The notes beneath the pieces are model-generated. The model saw nothing but the letters and a program-made list of their open reading frames with translations. It had not been told where the DNA came from and did not search any database. A program made the position numbers and the translations under genes. Positions 8,107 to 15,455 of a stretch of 64,000 bases of DNA are shown piece by piece. Source of the DNA: JAFDWR01 sp038216655 (GTDB lineage Bacteria > Armatimonadota > Fimbriimonadia > Fimbriimonadales > Fimbriimonadaceae); contig JBBQPZ010000011.1 of NCBI GenBank assembly GCA_038216655.1, forward strand, positions 67,724 through 131,723, given 5' to 3'. Each line of letters starts with the position of its first letter. Position 1 is the first letter of the stretch.

Positions 8107-8856
8107 ATGTTGCGATACGACGAGGCTTTCCCGGCGGAACTGGAGTCGGCGATCGATCGGGGCGCTCCTGCCGTGGTGGCGTGGGGGGCGTTGGAGTGGC
8201 ACGGATGCCATTTGCCGCTCGGACTCGACGGGATCGTTGCCGATTGGTTTGCCCGTCACCTCGCCGAACGGTTGAACGGGGTGTTACTGCCGTCGGTTTG
8301 GCTCCCGATGACGACTTTGCCTCATCGGGTGAGTCTACAGGTTTCGACGGAGACTTTTCGGGCGATTGTTGACGACTTGCTGGGGAGCTTGGCGGGTGCA
8401 GGATTCCGTCAGGTTTGTCTGGTAACAGGGCATTACGCGCAGGGGCATTTGTGGGAGTTGTTCGAGGCGGCCGATCGGGCATCGATCTCCGTGCTGGCGG
8501 GCACGCCTTTGCAGCCGCTGCAACAAGACGAATTGCTCGACCATGCCGGACGTTACGAGGCGTCGCAGTTGGCGGCGATTCGGCCTGATCTGGTGCGTCT
8601 TGGTGGATTGCCCACGGACTTGATCGTGCGCGAACACGCGGTGCTCGGGCGGCATCCCTCGGAGTCGAATGTGGCCGAGGGTGAGCGGTTGCTGCACGAG
8701 GGGCTGGAGGCTTGGGTTGGCTGGTCTGCCTCCGCGACGAAGGAGAACCTGGCCATTACCTACGCTCGGGCGAAGGAAGGGCTCGGCGAGTATCGGGAGA
8801 AGTTCTACCGAGACTCGTGGGAGCAGGCGATCGCGGATTGGTGGGATTCCAAGTAG
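8107..8856 (+). CDS. Creatininase-family amidohydrolase
   Basis: 249 residues, typical for the family, which hydrolyses creatinine or related cyclic amides such as mycofactocin or FAPy-type substrates at a binuclear metal site. The fingerprint is close to canonical: VVAWGALEWHGCHLPLGLDG carries the Glu-x-His and Asp ligands, TGHYAQGH replaces the usual NGHGGN, and HAGRYEAS matches HAGExETS. The loss of the Asn/Gly pattern in the second motif suggests an atypical substrate. It starts 9 bases after the deacetylase-like gene and is probably in the same unit as fucI, giving a small sugar-related operon with no obvious common pathway. Confidence 0.8.
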   Translation: MLRYDEAFPAELESAIDRGAPAVVAWGALEWHGCHLPLGLDGIVADWFARHLAERLNGVLLPSVWLPMTTLPHRVSLQVSTETFRAIVDDLLGSLAGAGFRQVCLVTGHYAQGHLWELFEAADRASISVLAGTPLQPLQQDELLDHAGRYEASQLAAIRPDLVRLGGLPTDLIVREHAVLGRHPSESNVAEGERLLHEGLEAWVGWSASATKENLAITYARAKEGLGEYREKFYRDSWEQAIADWWDSK

Positions 8857-8898
8857 TTTCTTAGTGGTAGTGGTAGTGGCAGTGCGGAGTCAGGAACT

Positions 8899-9084
8899 TG
8901 TCATTCCGAGCGAGCCCTAGCGACATTGAGGAATCTGACTGTCAGCATTTCTTGCTCCTAGCCTATGACTACAGTTTTCCTGCGAGACAGTCAGGAGTCG
9001 ATGACAGGCAGGTTCCTCCACTGCGCCGCATCCGATCCTGATCCTGTCTTACCGATGCCGTGGGCGGCTCCGGTCGGAATGACA
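8899..9084. repeat. Dispersed palindromic repeat, copy B (long form)
   Basis: The 186-base element starts TGTCATTCCGAGCGAGCCC, as in copy A, and ends GGTCGGAATGACA, giving terminal inverted repeats of about 10 bases. The left third matches copies A and C, but the right part (GGTTCCTCCACTGCGCC onwards) differs and instead resembles the remnant at 18226-18303. It lies in the gap between the creatininase and J-like genes. Confidence 0.7.
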
Positions 9085-9122
9085 AGCCTCACAAACACTT
9101 CACTCTGACAGCGCGAAGCGCC

Positions 9123-9527
9123 TTATTCGATCTCGAGGGAGCGGAAGCGTTTTTCCGTGGTGTCCATCCCTTCGGTCAGGGTGCCGTAGGCCCAGTGGAT
9201 CTGCTTCTGGATCTCGGCCGCCTTGATCGCTTCGACCGAGCCAATGGGGAAGTTCTTGGGATCGCTTCGCTTATTGAGCCTCTCGAACGCTTTGCGGATA
9301 TCGGCGAAGGTCGCGCTCGGGGCGAGGCCGAGGATGGATTGAGCGCGTTCCTTCATGGTGGGGGGCGGAGTCGAACTGGTGGTCGGGCTGGACGTGGGGA
9401 GAGGAGTCGAGGCCATCGCCTCGTCGAGTTCGCGTTGGGCATCGCTGCCCTCGCTTCCTGAGATGCGATCCCACTCGCGGTTCACGTAGCCCCGCATCAA
9501 ATCATAGGCGCGTCGCGCGGTTCCCAT
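9123..9527 (-). CDS. J-domain-like protein without HPD motif
   Basis: 134 residues. The N-terminal helix (MGTARRAYDLMRGYVNREWD) is followed by a Ser/Thr/Pro linker (about 40-58) and a C-terminal region resembling a DnaJ helical hairpin: AQSILGLAPSATFADIRKAF, then ERLNKRSDPKNFP. In true J-domains the turn carries His-Pro-Asp, which is needed to stimulate DnaK. Here it reads RSDPKNF, so Hsp70 stimulation is unlikely. A structural or adaptor role is possible. It is a single-gene unit between repeats. Confidence 0.65.
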   Translation of the reverse strand: MGTARRAYDLMRGYVNREWDRISGSEGSDAQRELDEAMASTPLPTSSPTTSSTPPPTMKERAQSILGLAPSATFADIRKAFERLNKRSDPKNFPIGSVEAIKAAEIQKQIHWAYGTLTEGMDTTEKRFRSLEIE

Positions 9528-9599
9528 TCGCCATAAGTTACCTTGGCCGAAGGGTCGGCCTAGGCCCGTTTGTGAAAGCGACAGTGATCAGAAAGAAAC

Positions 9600-9640
9600 T
9601 TGTCCAGATCGCGAAAAGCGGACGTAGAATAGATTATATG
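9600..9640 (+). promoter_or_regulatory. Weak candidate promoter for the structured RNA
   Basis: TTGTCC (9600-9605) could be a -35 box. TAGAAT (9625-9630) and GATTATA just after it are possible -10 boxes, but the spacing of 19 or more bases is long. Offered only because a structured, terminator-ending transcript starts shortly afterwards. Confidence 0.3.
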
Positions 9641-9644
9641 GAAG

Positions 9645-9788
9645 GTAAGCCACCGAATCAATTCTAGCGGCGGGACAACTTTCAGGTTCCCCGTCGCATC
9701 GACCGGAACCTCCGCTAGCCCAGGCAACCGGGTCGGGCGGAATCAGAGCCCTTTCGAGAAAATCTCGGGAGGGCTCTTCATTTTCTGA
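9645..9788 (+). ncRNA. Candidate structured leader or small RNA ending in a terminator
   Basis: CTAGCGG (9664-9670) pairs with CCGCTAG (9712-9718) and encloses a second stem, GGTTCC (9685-9690) with GGAACC (9705-9710), whose inner part GTCG-CAT-CGAC also pairs. This is followed by AGAGCCCT (9745-9752) pairing with AGGGCTCT (9770-9777), with an inner CGAGA/TCTCG stem and then TTCATTTTCT, a terminator-like end. It stops 15 bases before the ATG of a small membrane protein, which suggests a riboswitch or attenuator, but a free-standing sRNA is equally possible. I could not match it to a known class. Confidence 0.5.
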
Positions 9789-9802
9789 GGCAGACTATAG
9801 CC

Positions 9803-10072
9803 ATGCAGGACGTGCCGGGACTGTGGATCATTGCGAGCCTGTTCGGGGCGGTTGGAACCGCAATGCAGGTTCGCTGGGTGCTCACGCGTACCGAAGTGCC
9901 GCAAGCGCGGACCCGCGGGATGATCAAGGCGGCGATCGTTGAAGCCGTCGGGATGGTCGTCCTCTTCCTGTCCGCCCGCGGCCAGCCGCTCATTTACGGC
10001 GTGGGAATCATTGTGGGACTTGGCGGGATGGTTGGGTTCGTGGCGTCGCGCGCTCTTCGCCCGCCGCTCTAG
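9803..10072 (+). CDS. Small membrane protein of unknown function
   Basis: 89 residues with three hydrophobic stretches (about 7-22, 44-60 and 64-83) separated by a short basic loop (RTEVPQARTRG), so probably three membrane helices. No family is recognised. It begins just after the terminator-like end of a structured leader, which suggests regulated expression, and is followed by dispersed repeat copy C. Codon use matches neighbouring genes, supporting that it is real. Confidence 0.6.
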   Translation: MQDVPGLWIIASLFGAVGTAMQVRWVLTRTEVPQARTRGMIKAAIVEAVGMVVLFLSARGQPLIYGVGIIVGLGGMVGFVASRALRPPL

Positions 10073-10079
10073 ATCGGGA

Positions 10080-10197
10080 TGTCATCCCGAAGGATGTTTG
10101 TGCCGAGGGATCCGACCGTAGTCGCTGAGTGTTGGTACAAACAGTCGGCATTTCCTGTCAGGTTCCTCGATGTCGCTAGGGCTCGCTCGGAATGACA
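10080..10197. repeat. Dispersed palindromic repeat, copy C
   Basis: This 118-base element is copy A in reverse orientation: it begins TGTCATCCCGAAGGATG and ends GGGCTCGCTCGGAATGACA. Sequence identity to A is high at both ends and in the GTGCCGAGGGATCCGACC block, lower in the centre. It separates a small membrane protein gene from the rluB-dac pair. Confidence 0.75.
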
Positions 10198-10251
10198 ATT
10201 CCAAACTTGGTCCCGAACCTCCGAACCCCGAACCAACCCAAACGCGAAGCC

Positions 10252-11052
10252 CTACGCCGGTTCTAGCCCGACCAACTTCCTTAGCTCATCGACGTCCTTT
10301 TTCCCGAGGTGGATGCACTCGCCGGGGCGCATGCCTTTTAGCTTGAGCGGGCCGATTCTCGTTCGCTTAAGCTTGGTGACGGGGAAGCCGACGTAGTCGC
10401 ACATCATGCGAATCTGGCGCTTTCGGCCCTCGTGGATGATGATCTTCAGGACACTGATGTCTCCGGTGAAGGTGACGTCGACCTTGGCGGGGGCAGTGTT
10501 TCGACCCTCGATGAAAACCCCTTCGCGCAGGGCTTTGAGCGCCTTGTCGGTGGGGATTCCCTTGACCGAGGCCATGTATTCCTTTTCGACCCCAAAGCTC
10601 GGGTGCGTCAGGCGGAGGGCGAGTTCGCCGTCGTTCGTGCAAAGCAGCAAGCCTTCGGTGTCCATGTCCAGGCGTCCGACCGGCTTGAGTTGAACGCCGT
10701 AGTCGGGAAGGAAGCGGAGGATGGTGGGGCGGCCTTGCGGGTCGTGCATGGTGGTGACGACGCCGGTTGGCTTGTTGAGCAGGACGGTGTGGAGTTGGGC
10801 CCGTTGAATCAACTGCCCGTCGACAACGATCTCGTCTTCCTCGGTGACCTTGCGGCCCATTTCGGTGACGGTGCCGCCATTGACTTCGACCCGGCCTTCT
10901 TGGATGAGTTTCTCGGCAGCTCGGCGGCTGCAGAGGCCGGAGTGGGCGATGCGGACGTGGAGTCTTTCGCCGAGGTCCTCGGCCACTTTCTTTTTGGCGG
11001 CGGGCTTACGAGAAGAGGGTGAAGTTGCCTTTGCGCGAGGGGGACTTGCCAT
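10252..11052 (-). CDS. rluB: Pseudouridine synthase, RluB/RsuA family
   Basis: About 266 residues. These enzymes convert uridine to pseudouridine in rRNA; RluB acts on 23S and RsuA on 16S, and the two are hard to separate by eye. An N-terminal S4 RNA-binding domain (ERLHVRIAHSGLCSRRAAE, about 33-90) is followed by the catalytic domain with GRLDMDTEGLLL containing the catalytic Asp, and HEGRKRQIRMM. The start at 11052 gives MASPPRAKATSP, a basic tail before the S4 domain; a longer frame to 11097 adds nothing conserved. The first 47 bases overlap the 3' end of the carboxypeptidase gene upstream, so translation is probably coupled. Confidence 0.9.
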   Translation of the reverse strand: MASPPRAKATSPSSRKPAAKKKVAEDLGERLHVRIAHSGLCSRRAAEKLIQEGRVEVNGGTVTEMGRKVTEEDEIVVDGQLIQRAQLHTVLLNKPTGVVTTMHDPQGRPTILRFLPDYGVQLKPVGRLDMDTEGLLLCTNDGELALRLTHPSFGVEKEYMASVKGIPTDKALKALREGVFIEGRNTAPAKVDVTFTGDISVLKIIIHEGRKRQIRMMCDYVGFPVTKLKRTRIGPLKLKGMRPGECIHLGKKDVDELRKLVGLEPA

Positions 11053-12280
11053 AAAACCTTGAGCGTCGCGTTCGCGACCGGAGCCAAATGAGACCAATGC
11101 AGAGGGAGGATCCGATCACATAGAAACTGGGCGATCGGCCCGCCACTTTGCCTATCACGGACGCTTTGGCAACGTCGGCGCTTGCGAGGACGGGGACTCG
11201 AACGGTGTAACCGCTCCCGTCAGAGTAAACCTCATTGCCCAGTTTTTGCCCCGCTTGAACCGGAGCGGAGACCTTGTCGGGCTCGAAATTGGCGGTCAAC
11301 TTGGACGCAGCACCCTTGGGGACGCAGTCTTGGACGTCATCGGAGAGCGTTCCGGAGACCTTCGGTTGGGCCGCTCCATCGACCGCGATATCGTTGACAA
11401 GGTCACCCTTGCGCGCAACGGTGAGGTGGTCGAAATTGGCGAACGCCCACTTAAGCATCGCGTCGTGATCGAGTTCCCAGTGGTCGCTCTTCATGATCGC
11501 GGTGATGATCCGGTAACCGCCTCGAGTGGCGCTGCCCACATAGGTATGCCCGGCGGGGACGGTGTAGCCAGTCTTCACGCCATCGGCGGTGGGATCGCGC
11601 CCGATGAAGTGGTTCTTGCTCACCATCCAGACATCTTTGGTGTTCATGCTCCGCGCGATCTGGTGTCGGTTGTTCTTGACCACCTCGGCAAATAACGGAA
11701 GCTTGAAGGCCTCGCGGGCCATGAGGGCAAGGTCGTGCGCGGAGGTCCAGTGCTTCGGATCGTGGAGCCCGTTCGGGTTCGTGAAGTGGGTGTTCTTGCA
11801 GCCGATGGCGGCCGCCCGATCATTCATCATCTTCGCAAACGCGGGGACCGTACCGGCCATGTGGATCGCCGCGTCGTAGCATCCGTCGTTGGCGCTTCGA
11901 AGCAGAATCCCCCACAGAAGATTGCGCATGGAAAGCTGCTCGCCCGGCTGGAGGTGCATTGAGCTCTCGCCGACATTTTTGATGTTCGCAGGCGCGGTAA
12001 TCAGCTCGTCCTCTTTGCAGTGCTCGATCAGAAGCATCGCGGTCATGATCTTGGTTGTGCTCGCCGGATACATCGCCTTGTCCGGGTCCTTGCCCCAAAG
12101 CGCGCGTCCAGTTACGCCGTCCAAGATGACCGCCGACTTGGCGCTGACCGCGGCTGGGTCGGGAAGGAATACGGTGGGCACCGGAGGCGTGACGGGGGGT
12201 GCCTTATGCTTCGGCCGAGCCGTAGCAATTATCGGAACCACCGCCAGGGCGAGGATTGGGGCGAGGTAAGCGCTCTTCAT
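11006..12280 (-). CDS. D-alanyl-D-alanine carboxypeptidase (penicillin-binding protein 5/6 type)
   Basis: 424 residues. It trims the terminal D-Ala of peptidoglycan stem peptides in the periplasm. An N-terminal signal peptide (MKSAYLAPILALAVVPIIA) is followed by the peptidase S11 domain with SxxK in YPASTTKIM (Ser74, Lys77), SxN as SAN (about 129-131) and KTG in DGVKTGYT (about 230). A beta-rich PBP5-like domain follows. The C-terminus carries a hydrophobic helix (SFYVIGSSLCIGLIWL) and a basic tail rather than the amphipathic anchor of E. coli PBP5, so it is probably a true membrane anchor. Its last codons overlap rluB. Confidence 0.92.
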   Translation of the reverse strand: MKSAYLAPILALAVVPIIATARPKHKAPPVTPPVPTVFLPDPAAVSAKSAVILDGVTGRALWGKDPDKAMYPASTTKIMTAMLLIEHCKEDELITAPANIKNVGESSMHLQPGEQLSMRNLLWGILLRSANDGCYDAAIHMAGTVPAFAKMMNDRAAAIGCKNTHFTNPNGLHDPKHWTSAHDLALMAREAFKLPLFAEVVKNNRHQIARSMNTKDVWMVSKNHFIGRDPTADGVKTGYTVPAGHTYVGSATRGGYRIITAIMKSDHWELDHDAMLKWAFANFDHLTVARKGDLVNDIAVDGAAQPKVSGTLSDDVQDCVPKGAASKLTANFEPDKVSAPVQAGQKLGNEVYSDGSGYTVRVPVLASADVAKASVIGKVAGRSPSFYVIGSSLCIGLIWLRSRTRRSRFYGKSPSRKGNFTLFS

Positions 12281-12377
12281 GCCTTCCCGAAGGAGTTCTA
12301 GGATACCAACGGATTGCGTGGAACCGGAACCCTTGCGGGTTGCTTTACGACGAAATAGGCTCGGAGAAGCGCACGAA

Positions 12378-12917
12378 TCATAGTGTTTCCTCCACGATCT
12401 CGCTCGCCCGCGCCCCGGCTTCGTTGATCGGGGGAAGATCGCCGAGGTCGTTCATGTTGAATTGATGGAGGAATTGCTGCGTGGTTCCGTACAGAACGGG
12501 GCGTCCCGGAGCGGTCTTCCGCCCGACCTCGCGGACAAGGCGGCGCTCGACAAGTGCGCGGATGCTGTATTCGCTCGCAACCCCTCGGATCGCGTCGACG
12601 TCCTGGATCGTCAGCGGCTGGCGGTAGGCGACGACGGCGAGGACTTCGAGGAGGGCACGGCTGAGGCGCTGGCGCTGGGGCTTGAGGAAGTTCGCGACTT
12701 GGACGGCGTACTCGGGCTTGGTGCAGAGTTGGAATCCGCCGGCGAGAGTGACGAGTTGGAGGCTGCCGCCCGCTTTGAGCCGCCCGTCAAGGAGTTCAAG
12801 CGCCTGCTCGACCTGTCCCTCGGTAAGGCCAAGAGTAACGGAGAGCGCTTCTAGAGACGCGGGCTGATCGGCGACGAACAGGAGGGCTTCGAGGGTGTCG
12901 ACGAGTCCGGTTTCCAT
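12378..12917 (-). CDS. scpB: Segregation and condensation protein B
   Basis: 179 residues. ScpB is the winged-helix kite protein of the SMC-ScpAB condensin that compacts and segregates chromosomes. Recognisable blocks are VDTLEALLFVADQPASLEAL, then LSRALLEVLAVVAYRQPLT, IDAIRGVASEYSIRALVERR-like helices and GRPVLYGTT. It follows scpA with 3 bases between them, the common scpAB order. The end (NEAGARASEIVEETL) is the usual acidic tail. No smc gene is in the window. Confidence 0.95.
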   Translation of the reverse strand: METGLVDTLEALLFVADQPASLEALSVTLGLTEGQVEQALELLDGRLKAGGSLQLVTLAGGFQLCTKPEYAVQVANFLKPQRQRLSRALLEVLAVVAYRQPLTIQDVDAIRGVASEYSIRALVERRLVREVGRKTAPGRPVLYGTTQQFLHQFNMNDLGDLPPINEAGARASEIVEETL

Positions 12918-12920
12918 CGC

Positions 12921-13673
12921 TTATCTCGGCCTGGAGAAGAGCACGTCGTCTTCGCCAACTTGGACCGCGACTTGGCCGAGCCGGATCAGCTCAAGGAGGG
13001 CGAGGAACCAGAGCACAGCGTCGGTTCGGGTGAACGGGTGAGGGATGAGTTGATCAAGCGTCTGAGGGAGGTTGGAGAGGGCGTTGAGGACCTGGGCCAT
13101 CTGGTCGGCCAGCGAACGTCGTGGCTTGGCGAGGCTGTTGACGGGCTCGGGCGAGGCCTTGGACAGCAGTCTTTCGAACGCCTTGGCAAGGTCGGGAAGG
13201 GCAAGATCGCCGAGCTCGAAGGGGACTTCGTAGGGGTCGGGTCCGATCCCGGCGGCCCGGAAGAACTGGTGCGAACGCTCGTGGCGCCAGCGTTCGAGGG
13301 CTTCTATGGCGGCGTCGAATTCGTGGACGGTCGGTTCGGGCAGTTCGAGTGGATTCTCTTGCTCGGGCTCCGGCTCGTCCACTGGGAGAAGGAGCCAGGC
13401 CTTTCGCTCAAGTAGATATGCCAGTGCGGTGAGGGCGGCGGCGGCTTCGTCGAGATGCTGGAGCGACGCGCTCAGGAGGTAGGCGAAGTAAGCTTCGCAG
13501 ATCGGGAGCAGGGGGACATCGCGGAGTTCGATCTTGCGATCGCGAACGCACTGGAAAAGCTGAGCTAGGGAGCCGTCGAAGGTCGGCGTGGTGACCTGAA
13601 TTGGCGGCGGGGCGACGACCCCAAGCGCAGTAACCCGCTCGCGAGCAAGGGTGGCAGCGGCGCGATTGGACAT
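12921..13673 (-). CDS. scpA: Segregation and condensation protein A
   Basis: About 250 residues, the kleisin that bridges SMC heads. It starts at ATG 13673 (MSNRAAATLARERV); the frame is open 52 codons further but that part is not kleisin-like and runs into the divergent gene. The N-terminal domain shows FDGSLAQLFQCVRDRKIELR and PICEAYFAYLLSASLQHLDE with LTALAYLLERKAWLLLP. The C-terminal winged helix includes DAVLWFLALLELIRLGQVAV. It is slightly divergent from Firmicute ScpA. First gene of the scpA-scpB pair. Confidence 0.9.
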   Translation of the reverse strand: MSNRAAATLARERVTALGVVAPPPIQVTTPTFDGSLAQLFQCVRDRKIELRDVPLLPICEAYFAYLLSASLQHLDEAAAALTALAYLLERKAWLLLPVDEPEPEQENPLELPEPTVHEFDAAIEALERWRHERSHQFFRAAGIGPDPYEVPFELGDLALPDLAKAFERLLSKASPEPVNSLAKPRRSLADQMAQVLNALSNLPQTLDQLIPHPFTRTDAVLWFLALLELIRLGQVAVQVGEDDVLFSRPR

Positions 13674-13760
13674 CCGAGGAATTAAGACGCGTTTCGTGCA
13701 TGCGAGGATGCGGCGGGGTTGGAACCTTGGCATCGATTTGGCGTCAAAAGGGGCGTGGTG

Positions 13761-14003
13761 ATGAAGACATTGTGGGAAACAATTTGCCTGCTCTCGGGAC
13801 CGAACGGTGCCGACCCAGTCTCGATCCACGATGCGGTCAGCAAGTCAGCGGTTACTGAAGGGATCGCGGGCGTCGAGATCGAGGAGTTTGAGAAAGCCGG
13901 ATTCATTCGCAAACTCGACTCAGACCGGATTGCGTTGACGCCTTCCGGGCAGGTTCGTCGCGCGAATCTCCATCAGACCTCTGTTGTCACGGATGTTCCG
14001 TAG
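13761..14003 (+). CDS. Small hypothetical protein
   Basis: 80 residues from ATG 13761 (MKTLWETICLLSGPNGADP). The predicted pattern, helix-turn-helix followed by FEKAGFIRKLDSDRIALTPSG, resembles a small winged-helix domain, but no family is recognised. It is divergent from scpA and ends 16 bases before tRNA-Cys on the opposite strand. Reading-frame composition fits the neighbours. Moderately confident that it is expressed. Confidence 0.55.
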   Translation: MKTLWETICLLSGPNGADPVSIHDAVSKSAVTEGIAGVEIEEFEKAGFIRKLDSDRIALTPSGQVRRANLHQTSVVTDVP

Positions 14004-14019
14004 GGGTCGCGAGGGGGAT

Positions 14020-14095
14020 TGGAGGCGCCGAGCGGATTCGAACCGCTGCATAACAGTTTTGCAGACTGTCCCCTTAGCCACTTGGGTACGGCGCC
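14020..14095 (-). tRNA. tRNA-Cys (GCA anticodon)
   Basis: On the minus strand the sequence starts GGCGCCG and ends CGGCGCC-T-CCA, a paired acceptor stem with encoded CCA. The T-arm is GCGGTTCGAATCCGC. The anticodon arm ACAGT-CTGCAAA-ACTGT presents GCA, decoding UGC/UGU. The D-arm (CCCAAGTGGCTAAGGGG) is normal. 76 bases including CCA. Confidence 0.95.
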
Positions 14096-14139
14096 GATTT
14101 ACAGAGTTGAAGATACCTCGCGCGGGCTTTCCTCGTTAT

Positions 14140-14235
14140 TGGTGATTCGCTATTGGTTATTCGTGACTCGTTATTCGGCCGTTTGTCGCGCCCGTCCGAC
14201 TCCGAACGTCCGAATAACCAAGACCGAATAACGCG
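14140..14235. repeat. TTATTCG-type direct and inverted repeats
   Basis: Several variants of TATTGGTGATTCG, TATTGGTTATTCG and GACTCGTTATTCGG stand in tandem, and the reverse complement CGAATAACC / CCGAATAACG appears about 40 bases later, so the stretch can fold back. It lies between tRNA-Cys and the glycosyltransferase stop. It may be a transcription end region or a simple repeat remnant. Confidence 0.45.
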
Positions 14236-14242
14236 CAAAGCG

Positions 14243-15409
14243 CTACCCTCGAGCCGCCATCGTGTACACGTCTTCGAGCTTGCTCACCATCTCATGGAGG
14301 GTGAACTTCTGCTCGACCACCCGGCGGCCCATGGCTCCCATCTGCTCTCGCTCGTCTTCGTTTGACAGGAGATAGCTGACCGCCTCGGCGATGCCTTCAG
14401 GGCGGAGGTCGACGAGAATTCCGGTTTGGCGGTGACGGACGACCTCGGGAAGGCCCCCGACGTTGGATGCCACAACCGCTTTACTTCGGGCCATCGCCTC
14501 GATCGCGGCGACGCCGAAGGTCTCGATGTGGGACGGCATCGCGCTGAGGGTGAAGGAGTCGAGGATGCGTGGGATGTCGTGGCGGATTCCCGTGAGCGTG
14601 AGGCGATCGCCGACGCCTGCTTCACGGACGGCTTCCTTCAGCTCTTCCTCGAACGGAGCTTCCACGCGCCCGACGAAGACGACGTGGGCGTCAGGGTGCT
14701 CTTTCCGCAGGGTCTTCATTGCGCCGACCATCTCGAGGTGGCCCTTCTCGCGGCAGACCCGGCCCACGAGGCCGATGAGTTTGCGCTCTTGCGGGATGCC
14801 GAGTTCGGCCTTCACCGCCTCGGGCGAGGCTGGAGCGAAGTCGACAAAGTCGGTGCCGTTGTAGACAGTGTCGATGTATTTGTCGGGGATGCCGCGCCCG
14901 TGCAGCATGCCGCGAACGTAGTTGCTGACCGCGACCAGGCGGTTCTTGCGTCGGGCGAGGCGGCGATAAATCTGATCATTATTGGCGATGTGGACGCTGG
15001 TGATCACCGGGACCCGACCGAGCAGGCCAGCCGTGTAGCCGATGTAGGCAGCGCGGGTGAGGTGGGTATGGATCACGTCGATCCGGTTGCGGCGTACTTC
15101 TCGCAGGAGGTGGGCCATGGTCCGCGTCCAGCCCGATCCCTTCATGTAGGAGACGTGGGTGGGGATGTTCGACTCGCGCAGAACCTGGGGGAGCCAGCCT
15201 TCGGTGGGAGTGACGACCTTGACGACGTGACCGCGCTGCTGGAGCAAGCTCGACAGGGAGAGGACATGGCGCTCTGCACCCGAGGTAGCGGAACTCGAGA
15301 TGACCTGTAGAACTCGAAGTGGTTTTGACTCCGCCAATGCGTCCTCGGCCAGCGTGGCCGGGGAAAATCTTACCTGATGCACTTTGTCTGCCTCGGAGAT
15401 GAATCGCAT
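14243..15409 (-). CDS. Glycosyltransferase family 4 (GT-B) protein
   Basis: 388 residues. The N-terminal Rossmann half has LRVLQVISSSATSGAERHVL and IDVIHTHLTRAAYIGY. The C-terminal nucleotide-sugar half has IGLVGRVCREKGHLEM and the E-x7-E signature in ETFGVAAIEAMARSKAVVAS. Such enzymes transfer a sugar to lipid-linked or surface glycans; the donor cannot be told. The start at 15409 leaves about 30 residues before the domain. It is only 46 bases from the divergent MFS gene, so the two promoters must overlap or the true start is further in. Confidence 0.88.
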   Translation of the reverse strand: MRFISEADKVHQVRFSPATLAEDALAESKPLRVLQVISSSATSGAERHVLSLSSLLQQRGHVVKVVTPTEGWLPQVLRESNIPTHVSYMKGSGWTRTMAHLLREVRRNRIDVIHTHLTRAAYIGYTAGLLGRVPVITSVHIANNDQIYRRLARRKNRLVAVSNYVRGMLHGRGIPDKYIDTVYNGTDFVDFAPASPEAVKAELGIPQERKLIGLVGRVCREKGHLEMVGAMKTLRKEHPDAHVVFVGRVEAPFEEELKEAVREAGVGDRLTLTGIRHDIPRILDSFTLSAMPSHIETFGVAAIEAMARSKAVVASNVGGLPEVVRHRQTGILVDLRPEGIAEAVSYLLSNEDEREQMGAMGRRVVEQKFTLHEMVSKLEDVYTMAARG

Positions 15410-15455
15410 TAGTTAAGAGAAGTTACGCAAATCTCGTCATACTGAGGGAATGGAG

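Noticed and set aside
9645..9788. Known riboswitch class for the structured RNA
   Set aside because: The conserved cores of the cobalamin, SAM-I, TPP, c-di-GMP-I and fluoride classes were looked for and not found, so no class name is given.
14426..15310. 294-residue plus-strand open frame
   Set aside because: Antisense to the glycosyltransferase gene, which has complete GT4 motifs. The composition is that of a shadow frame.
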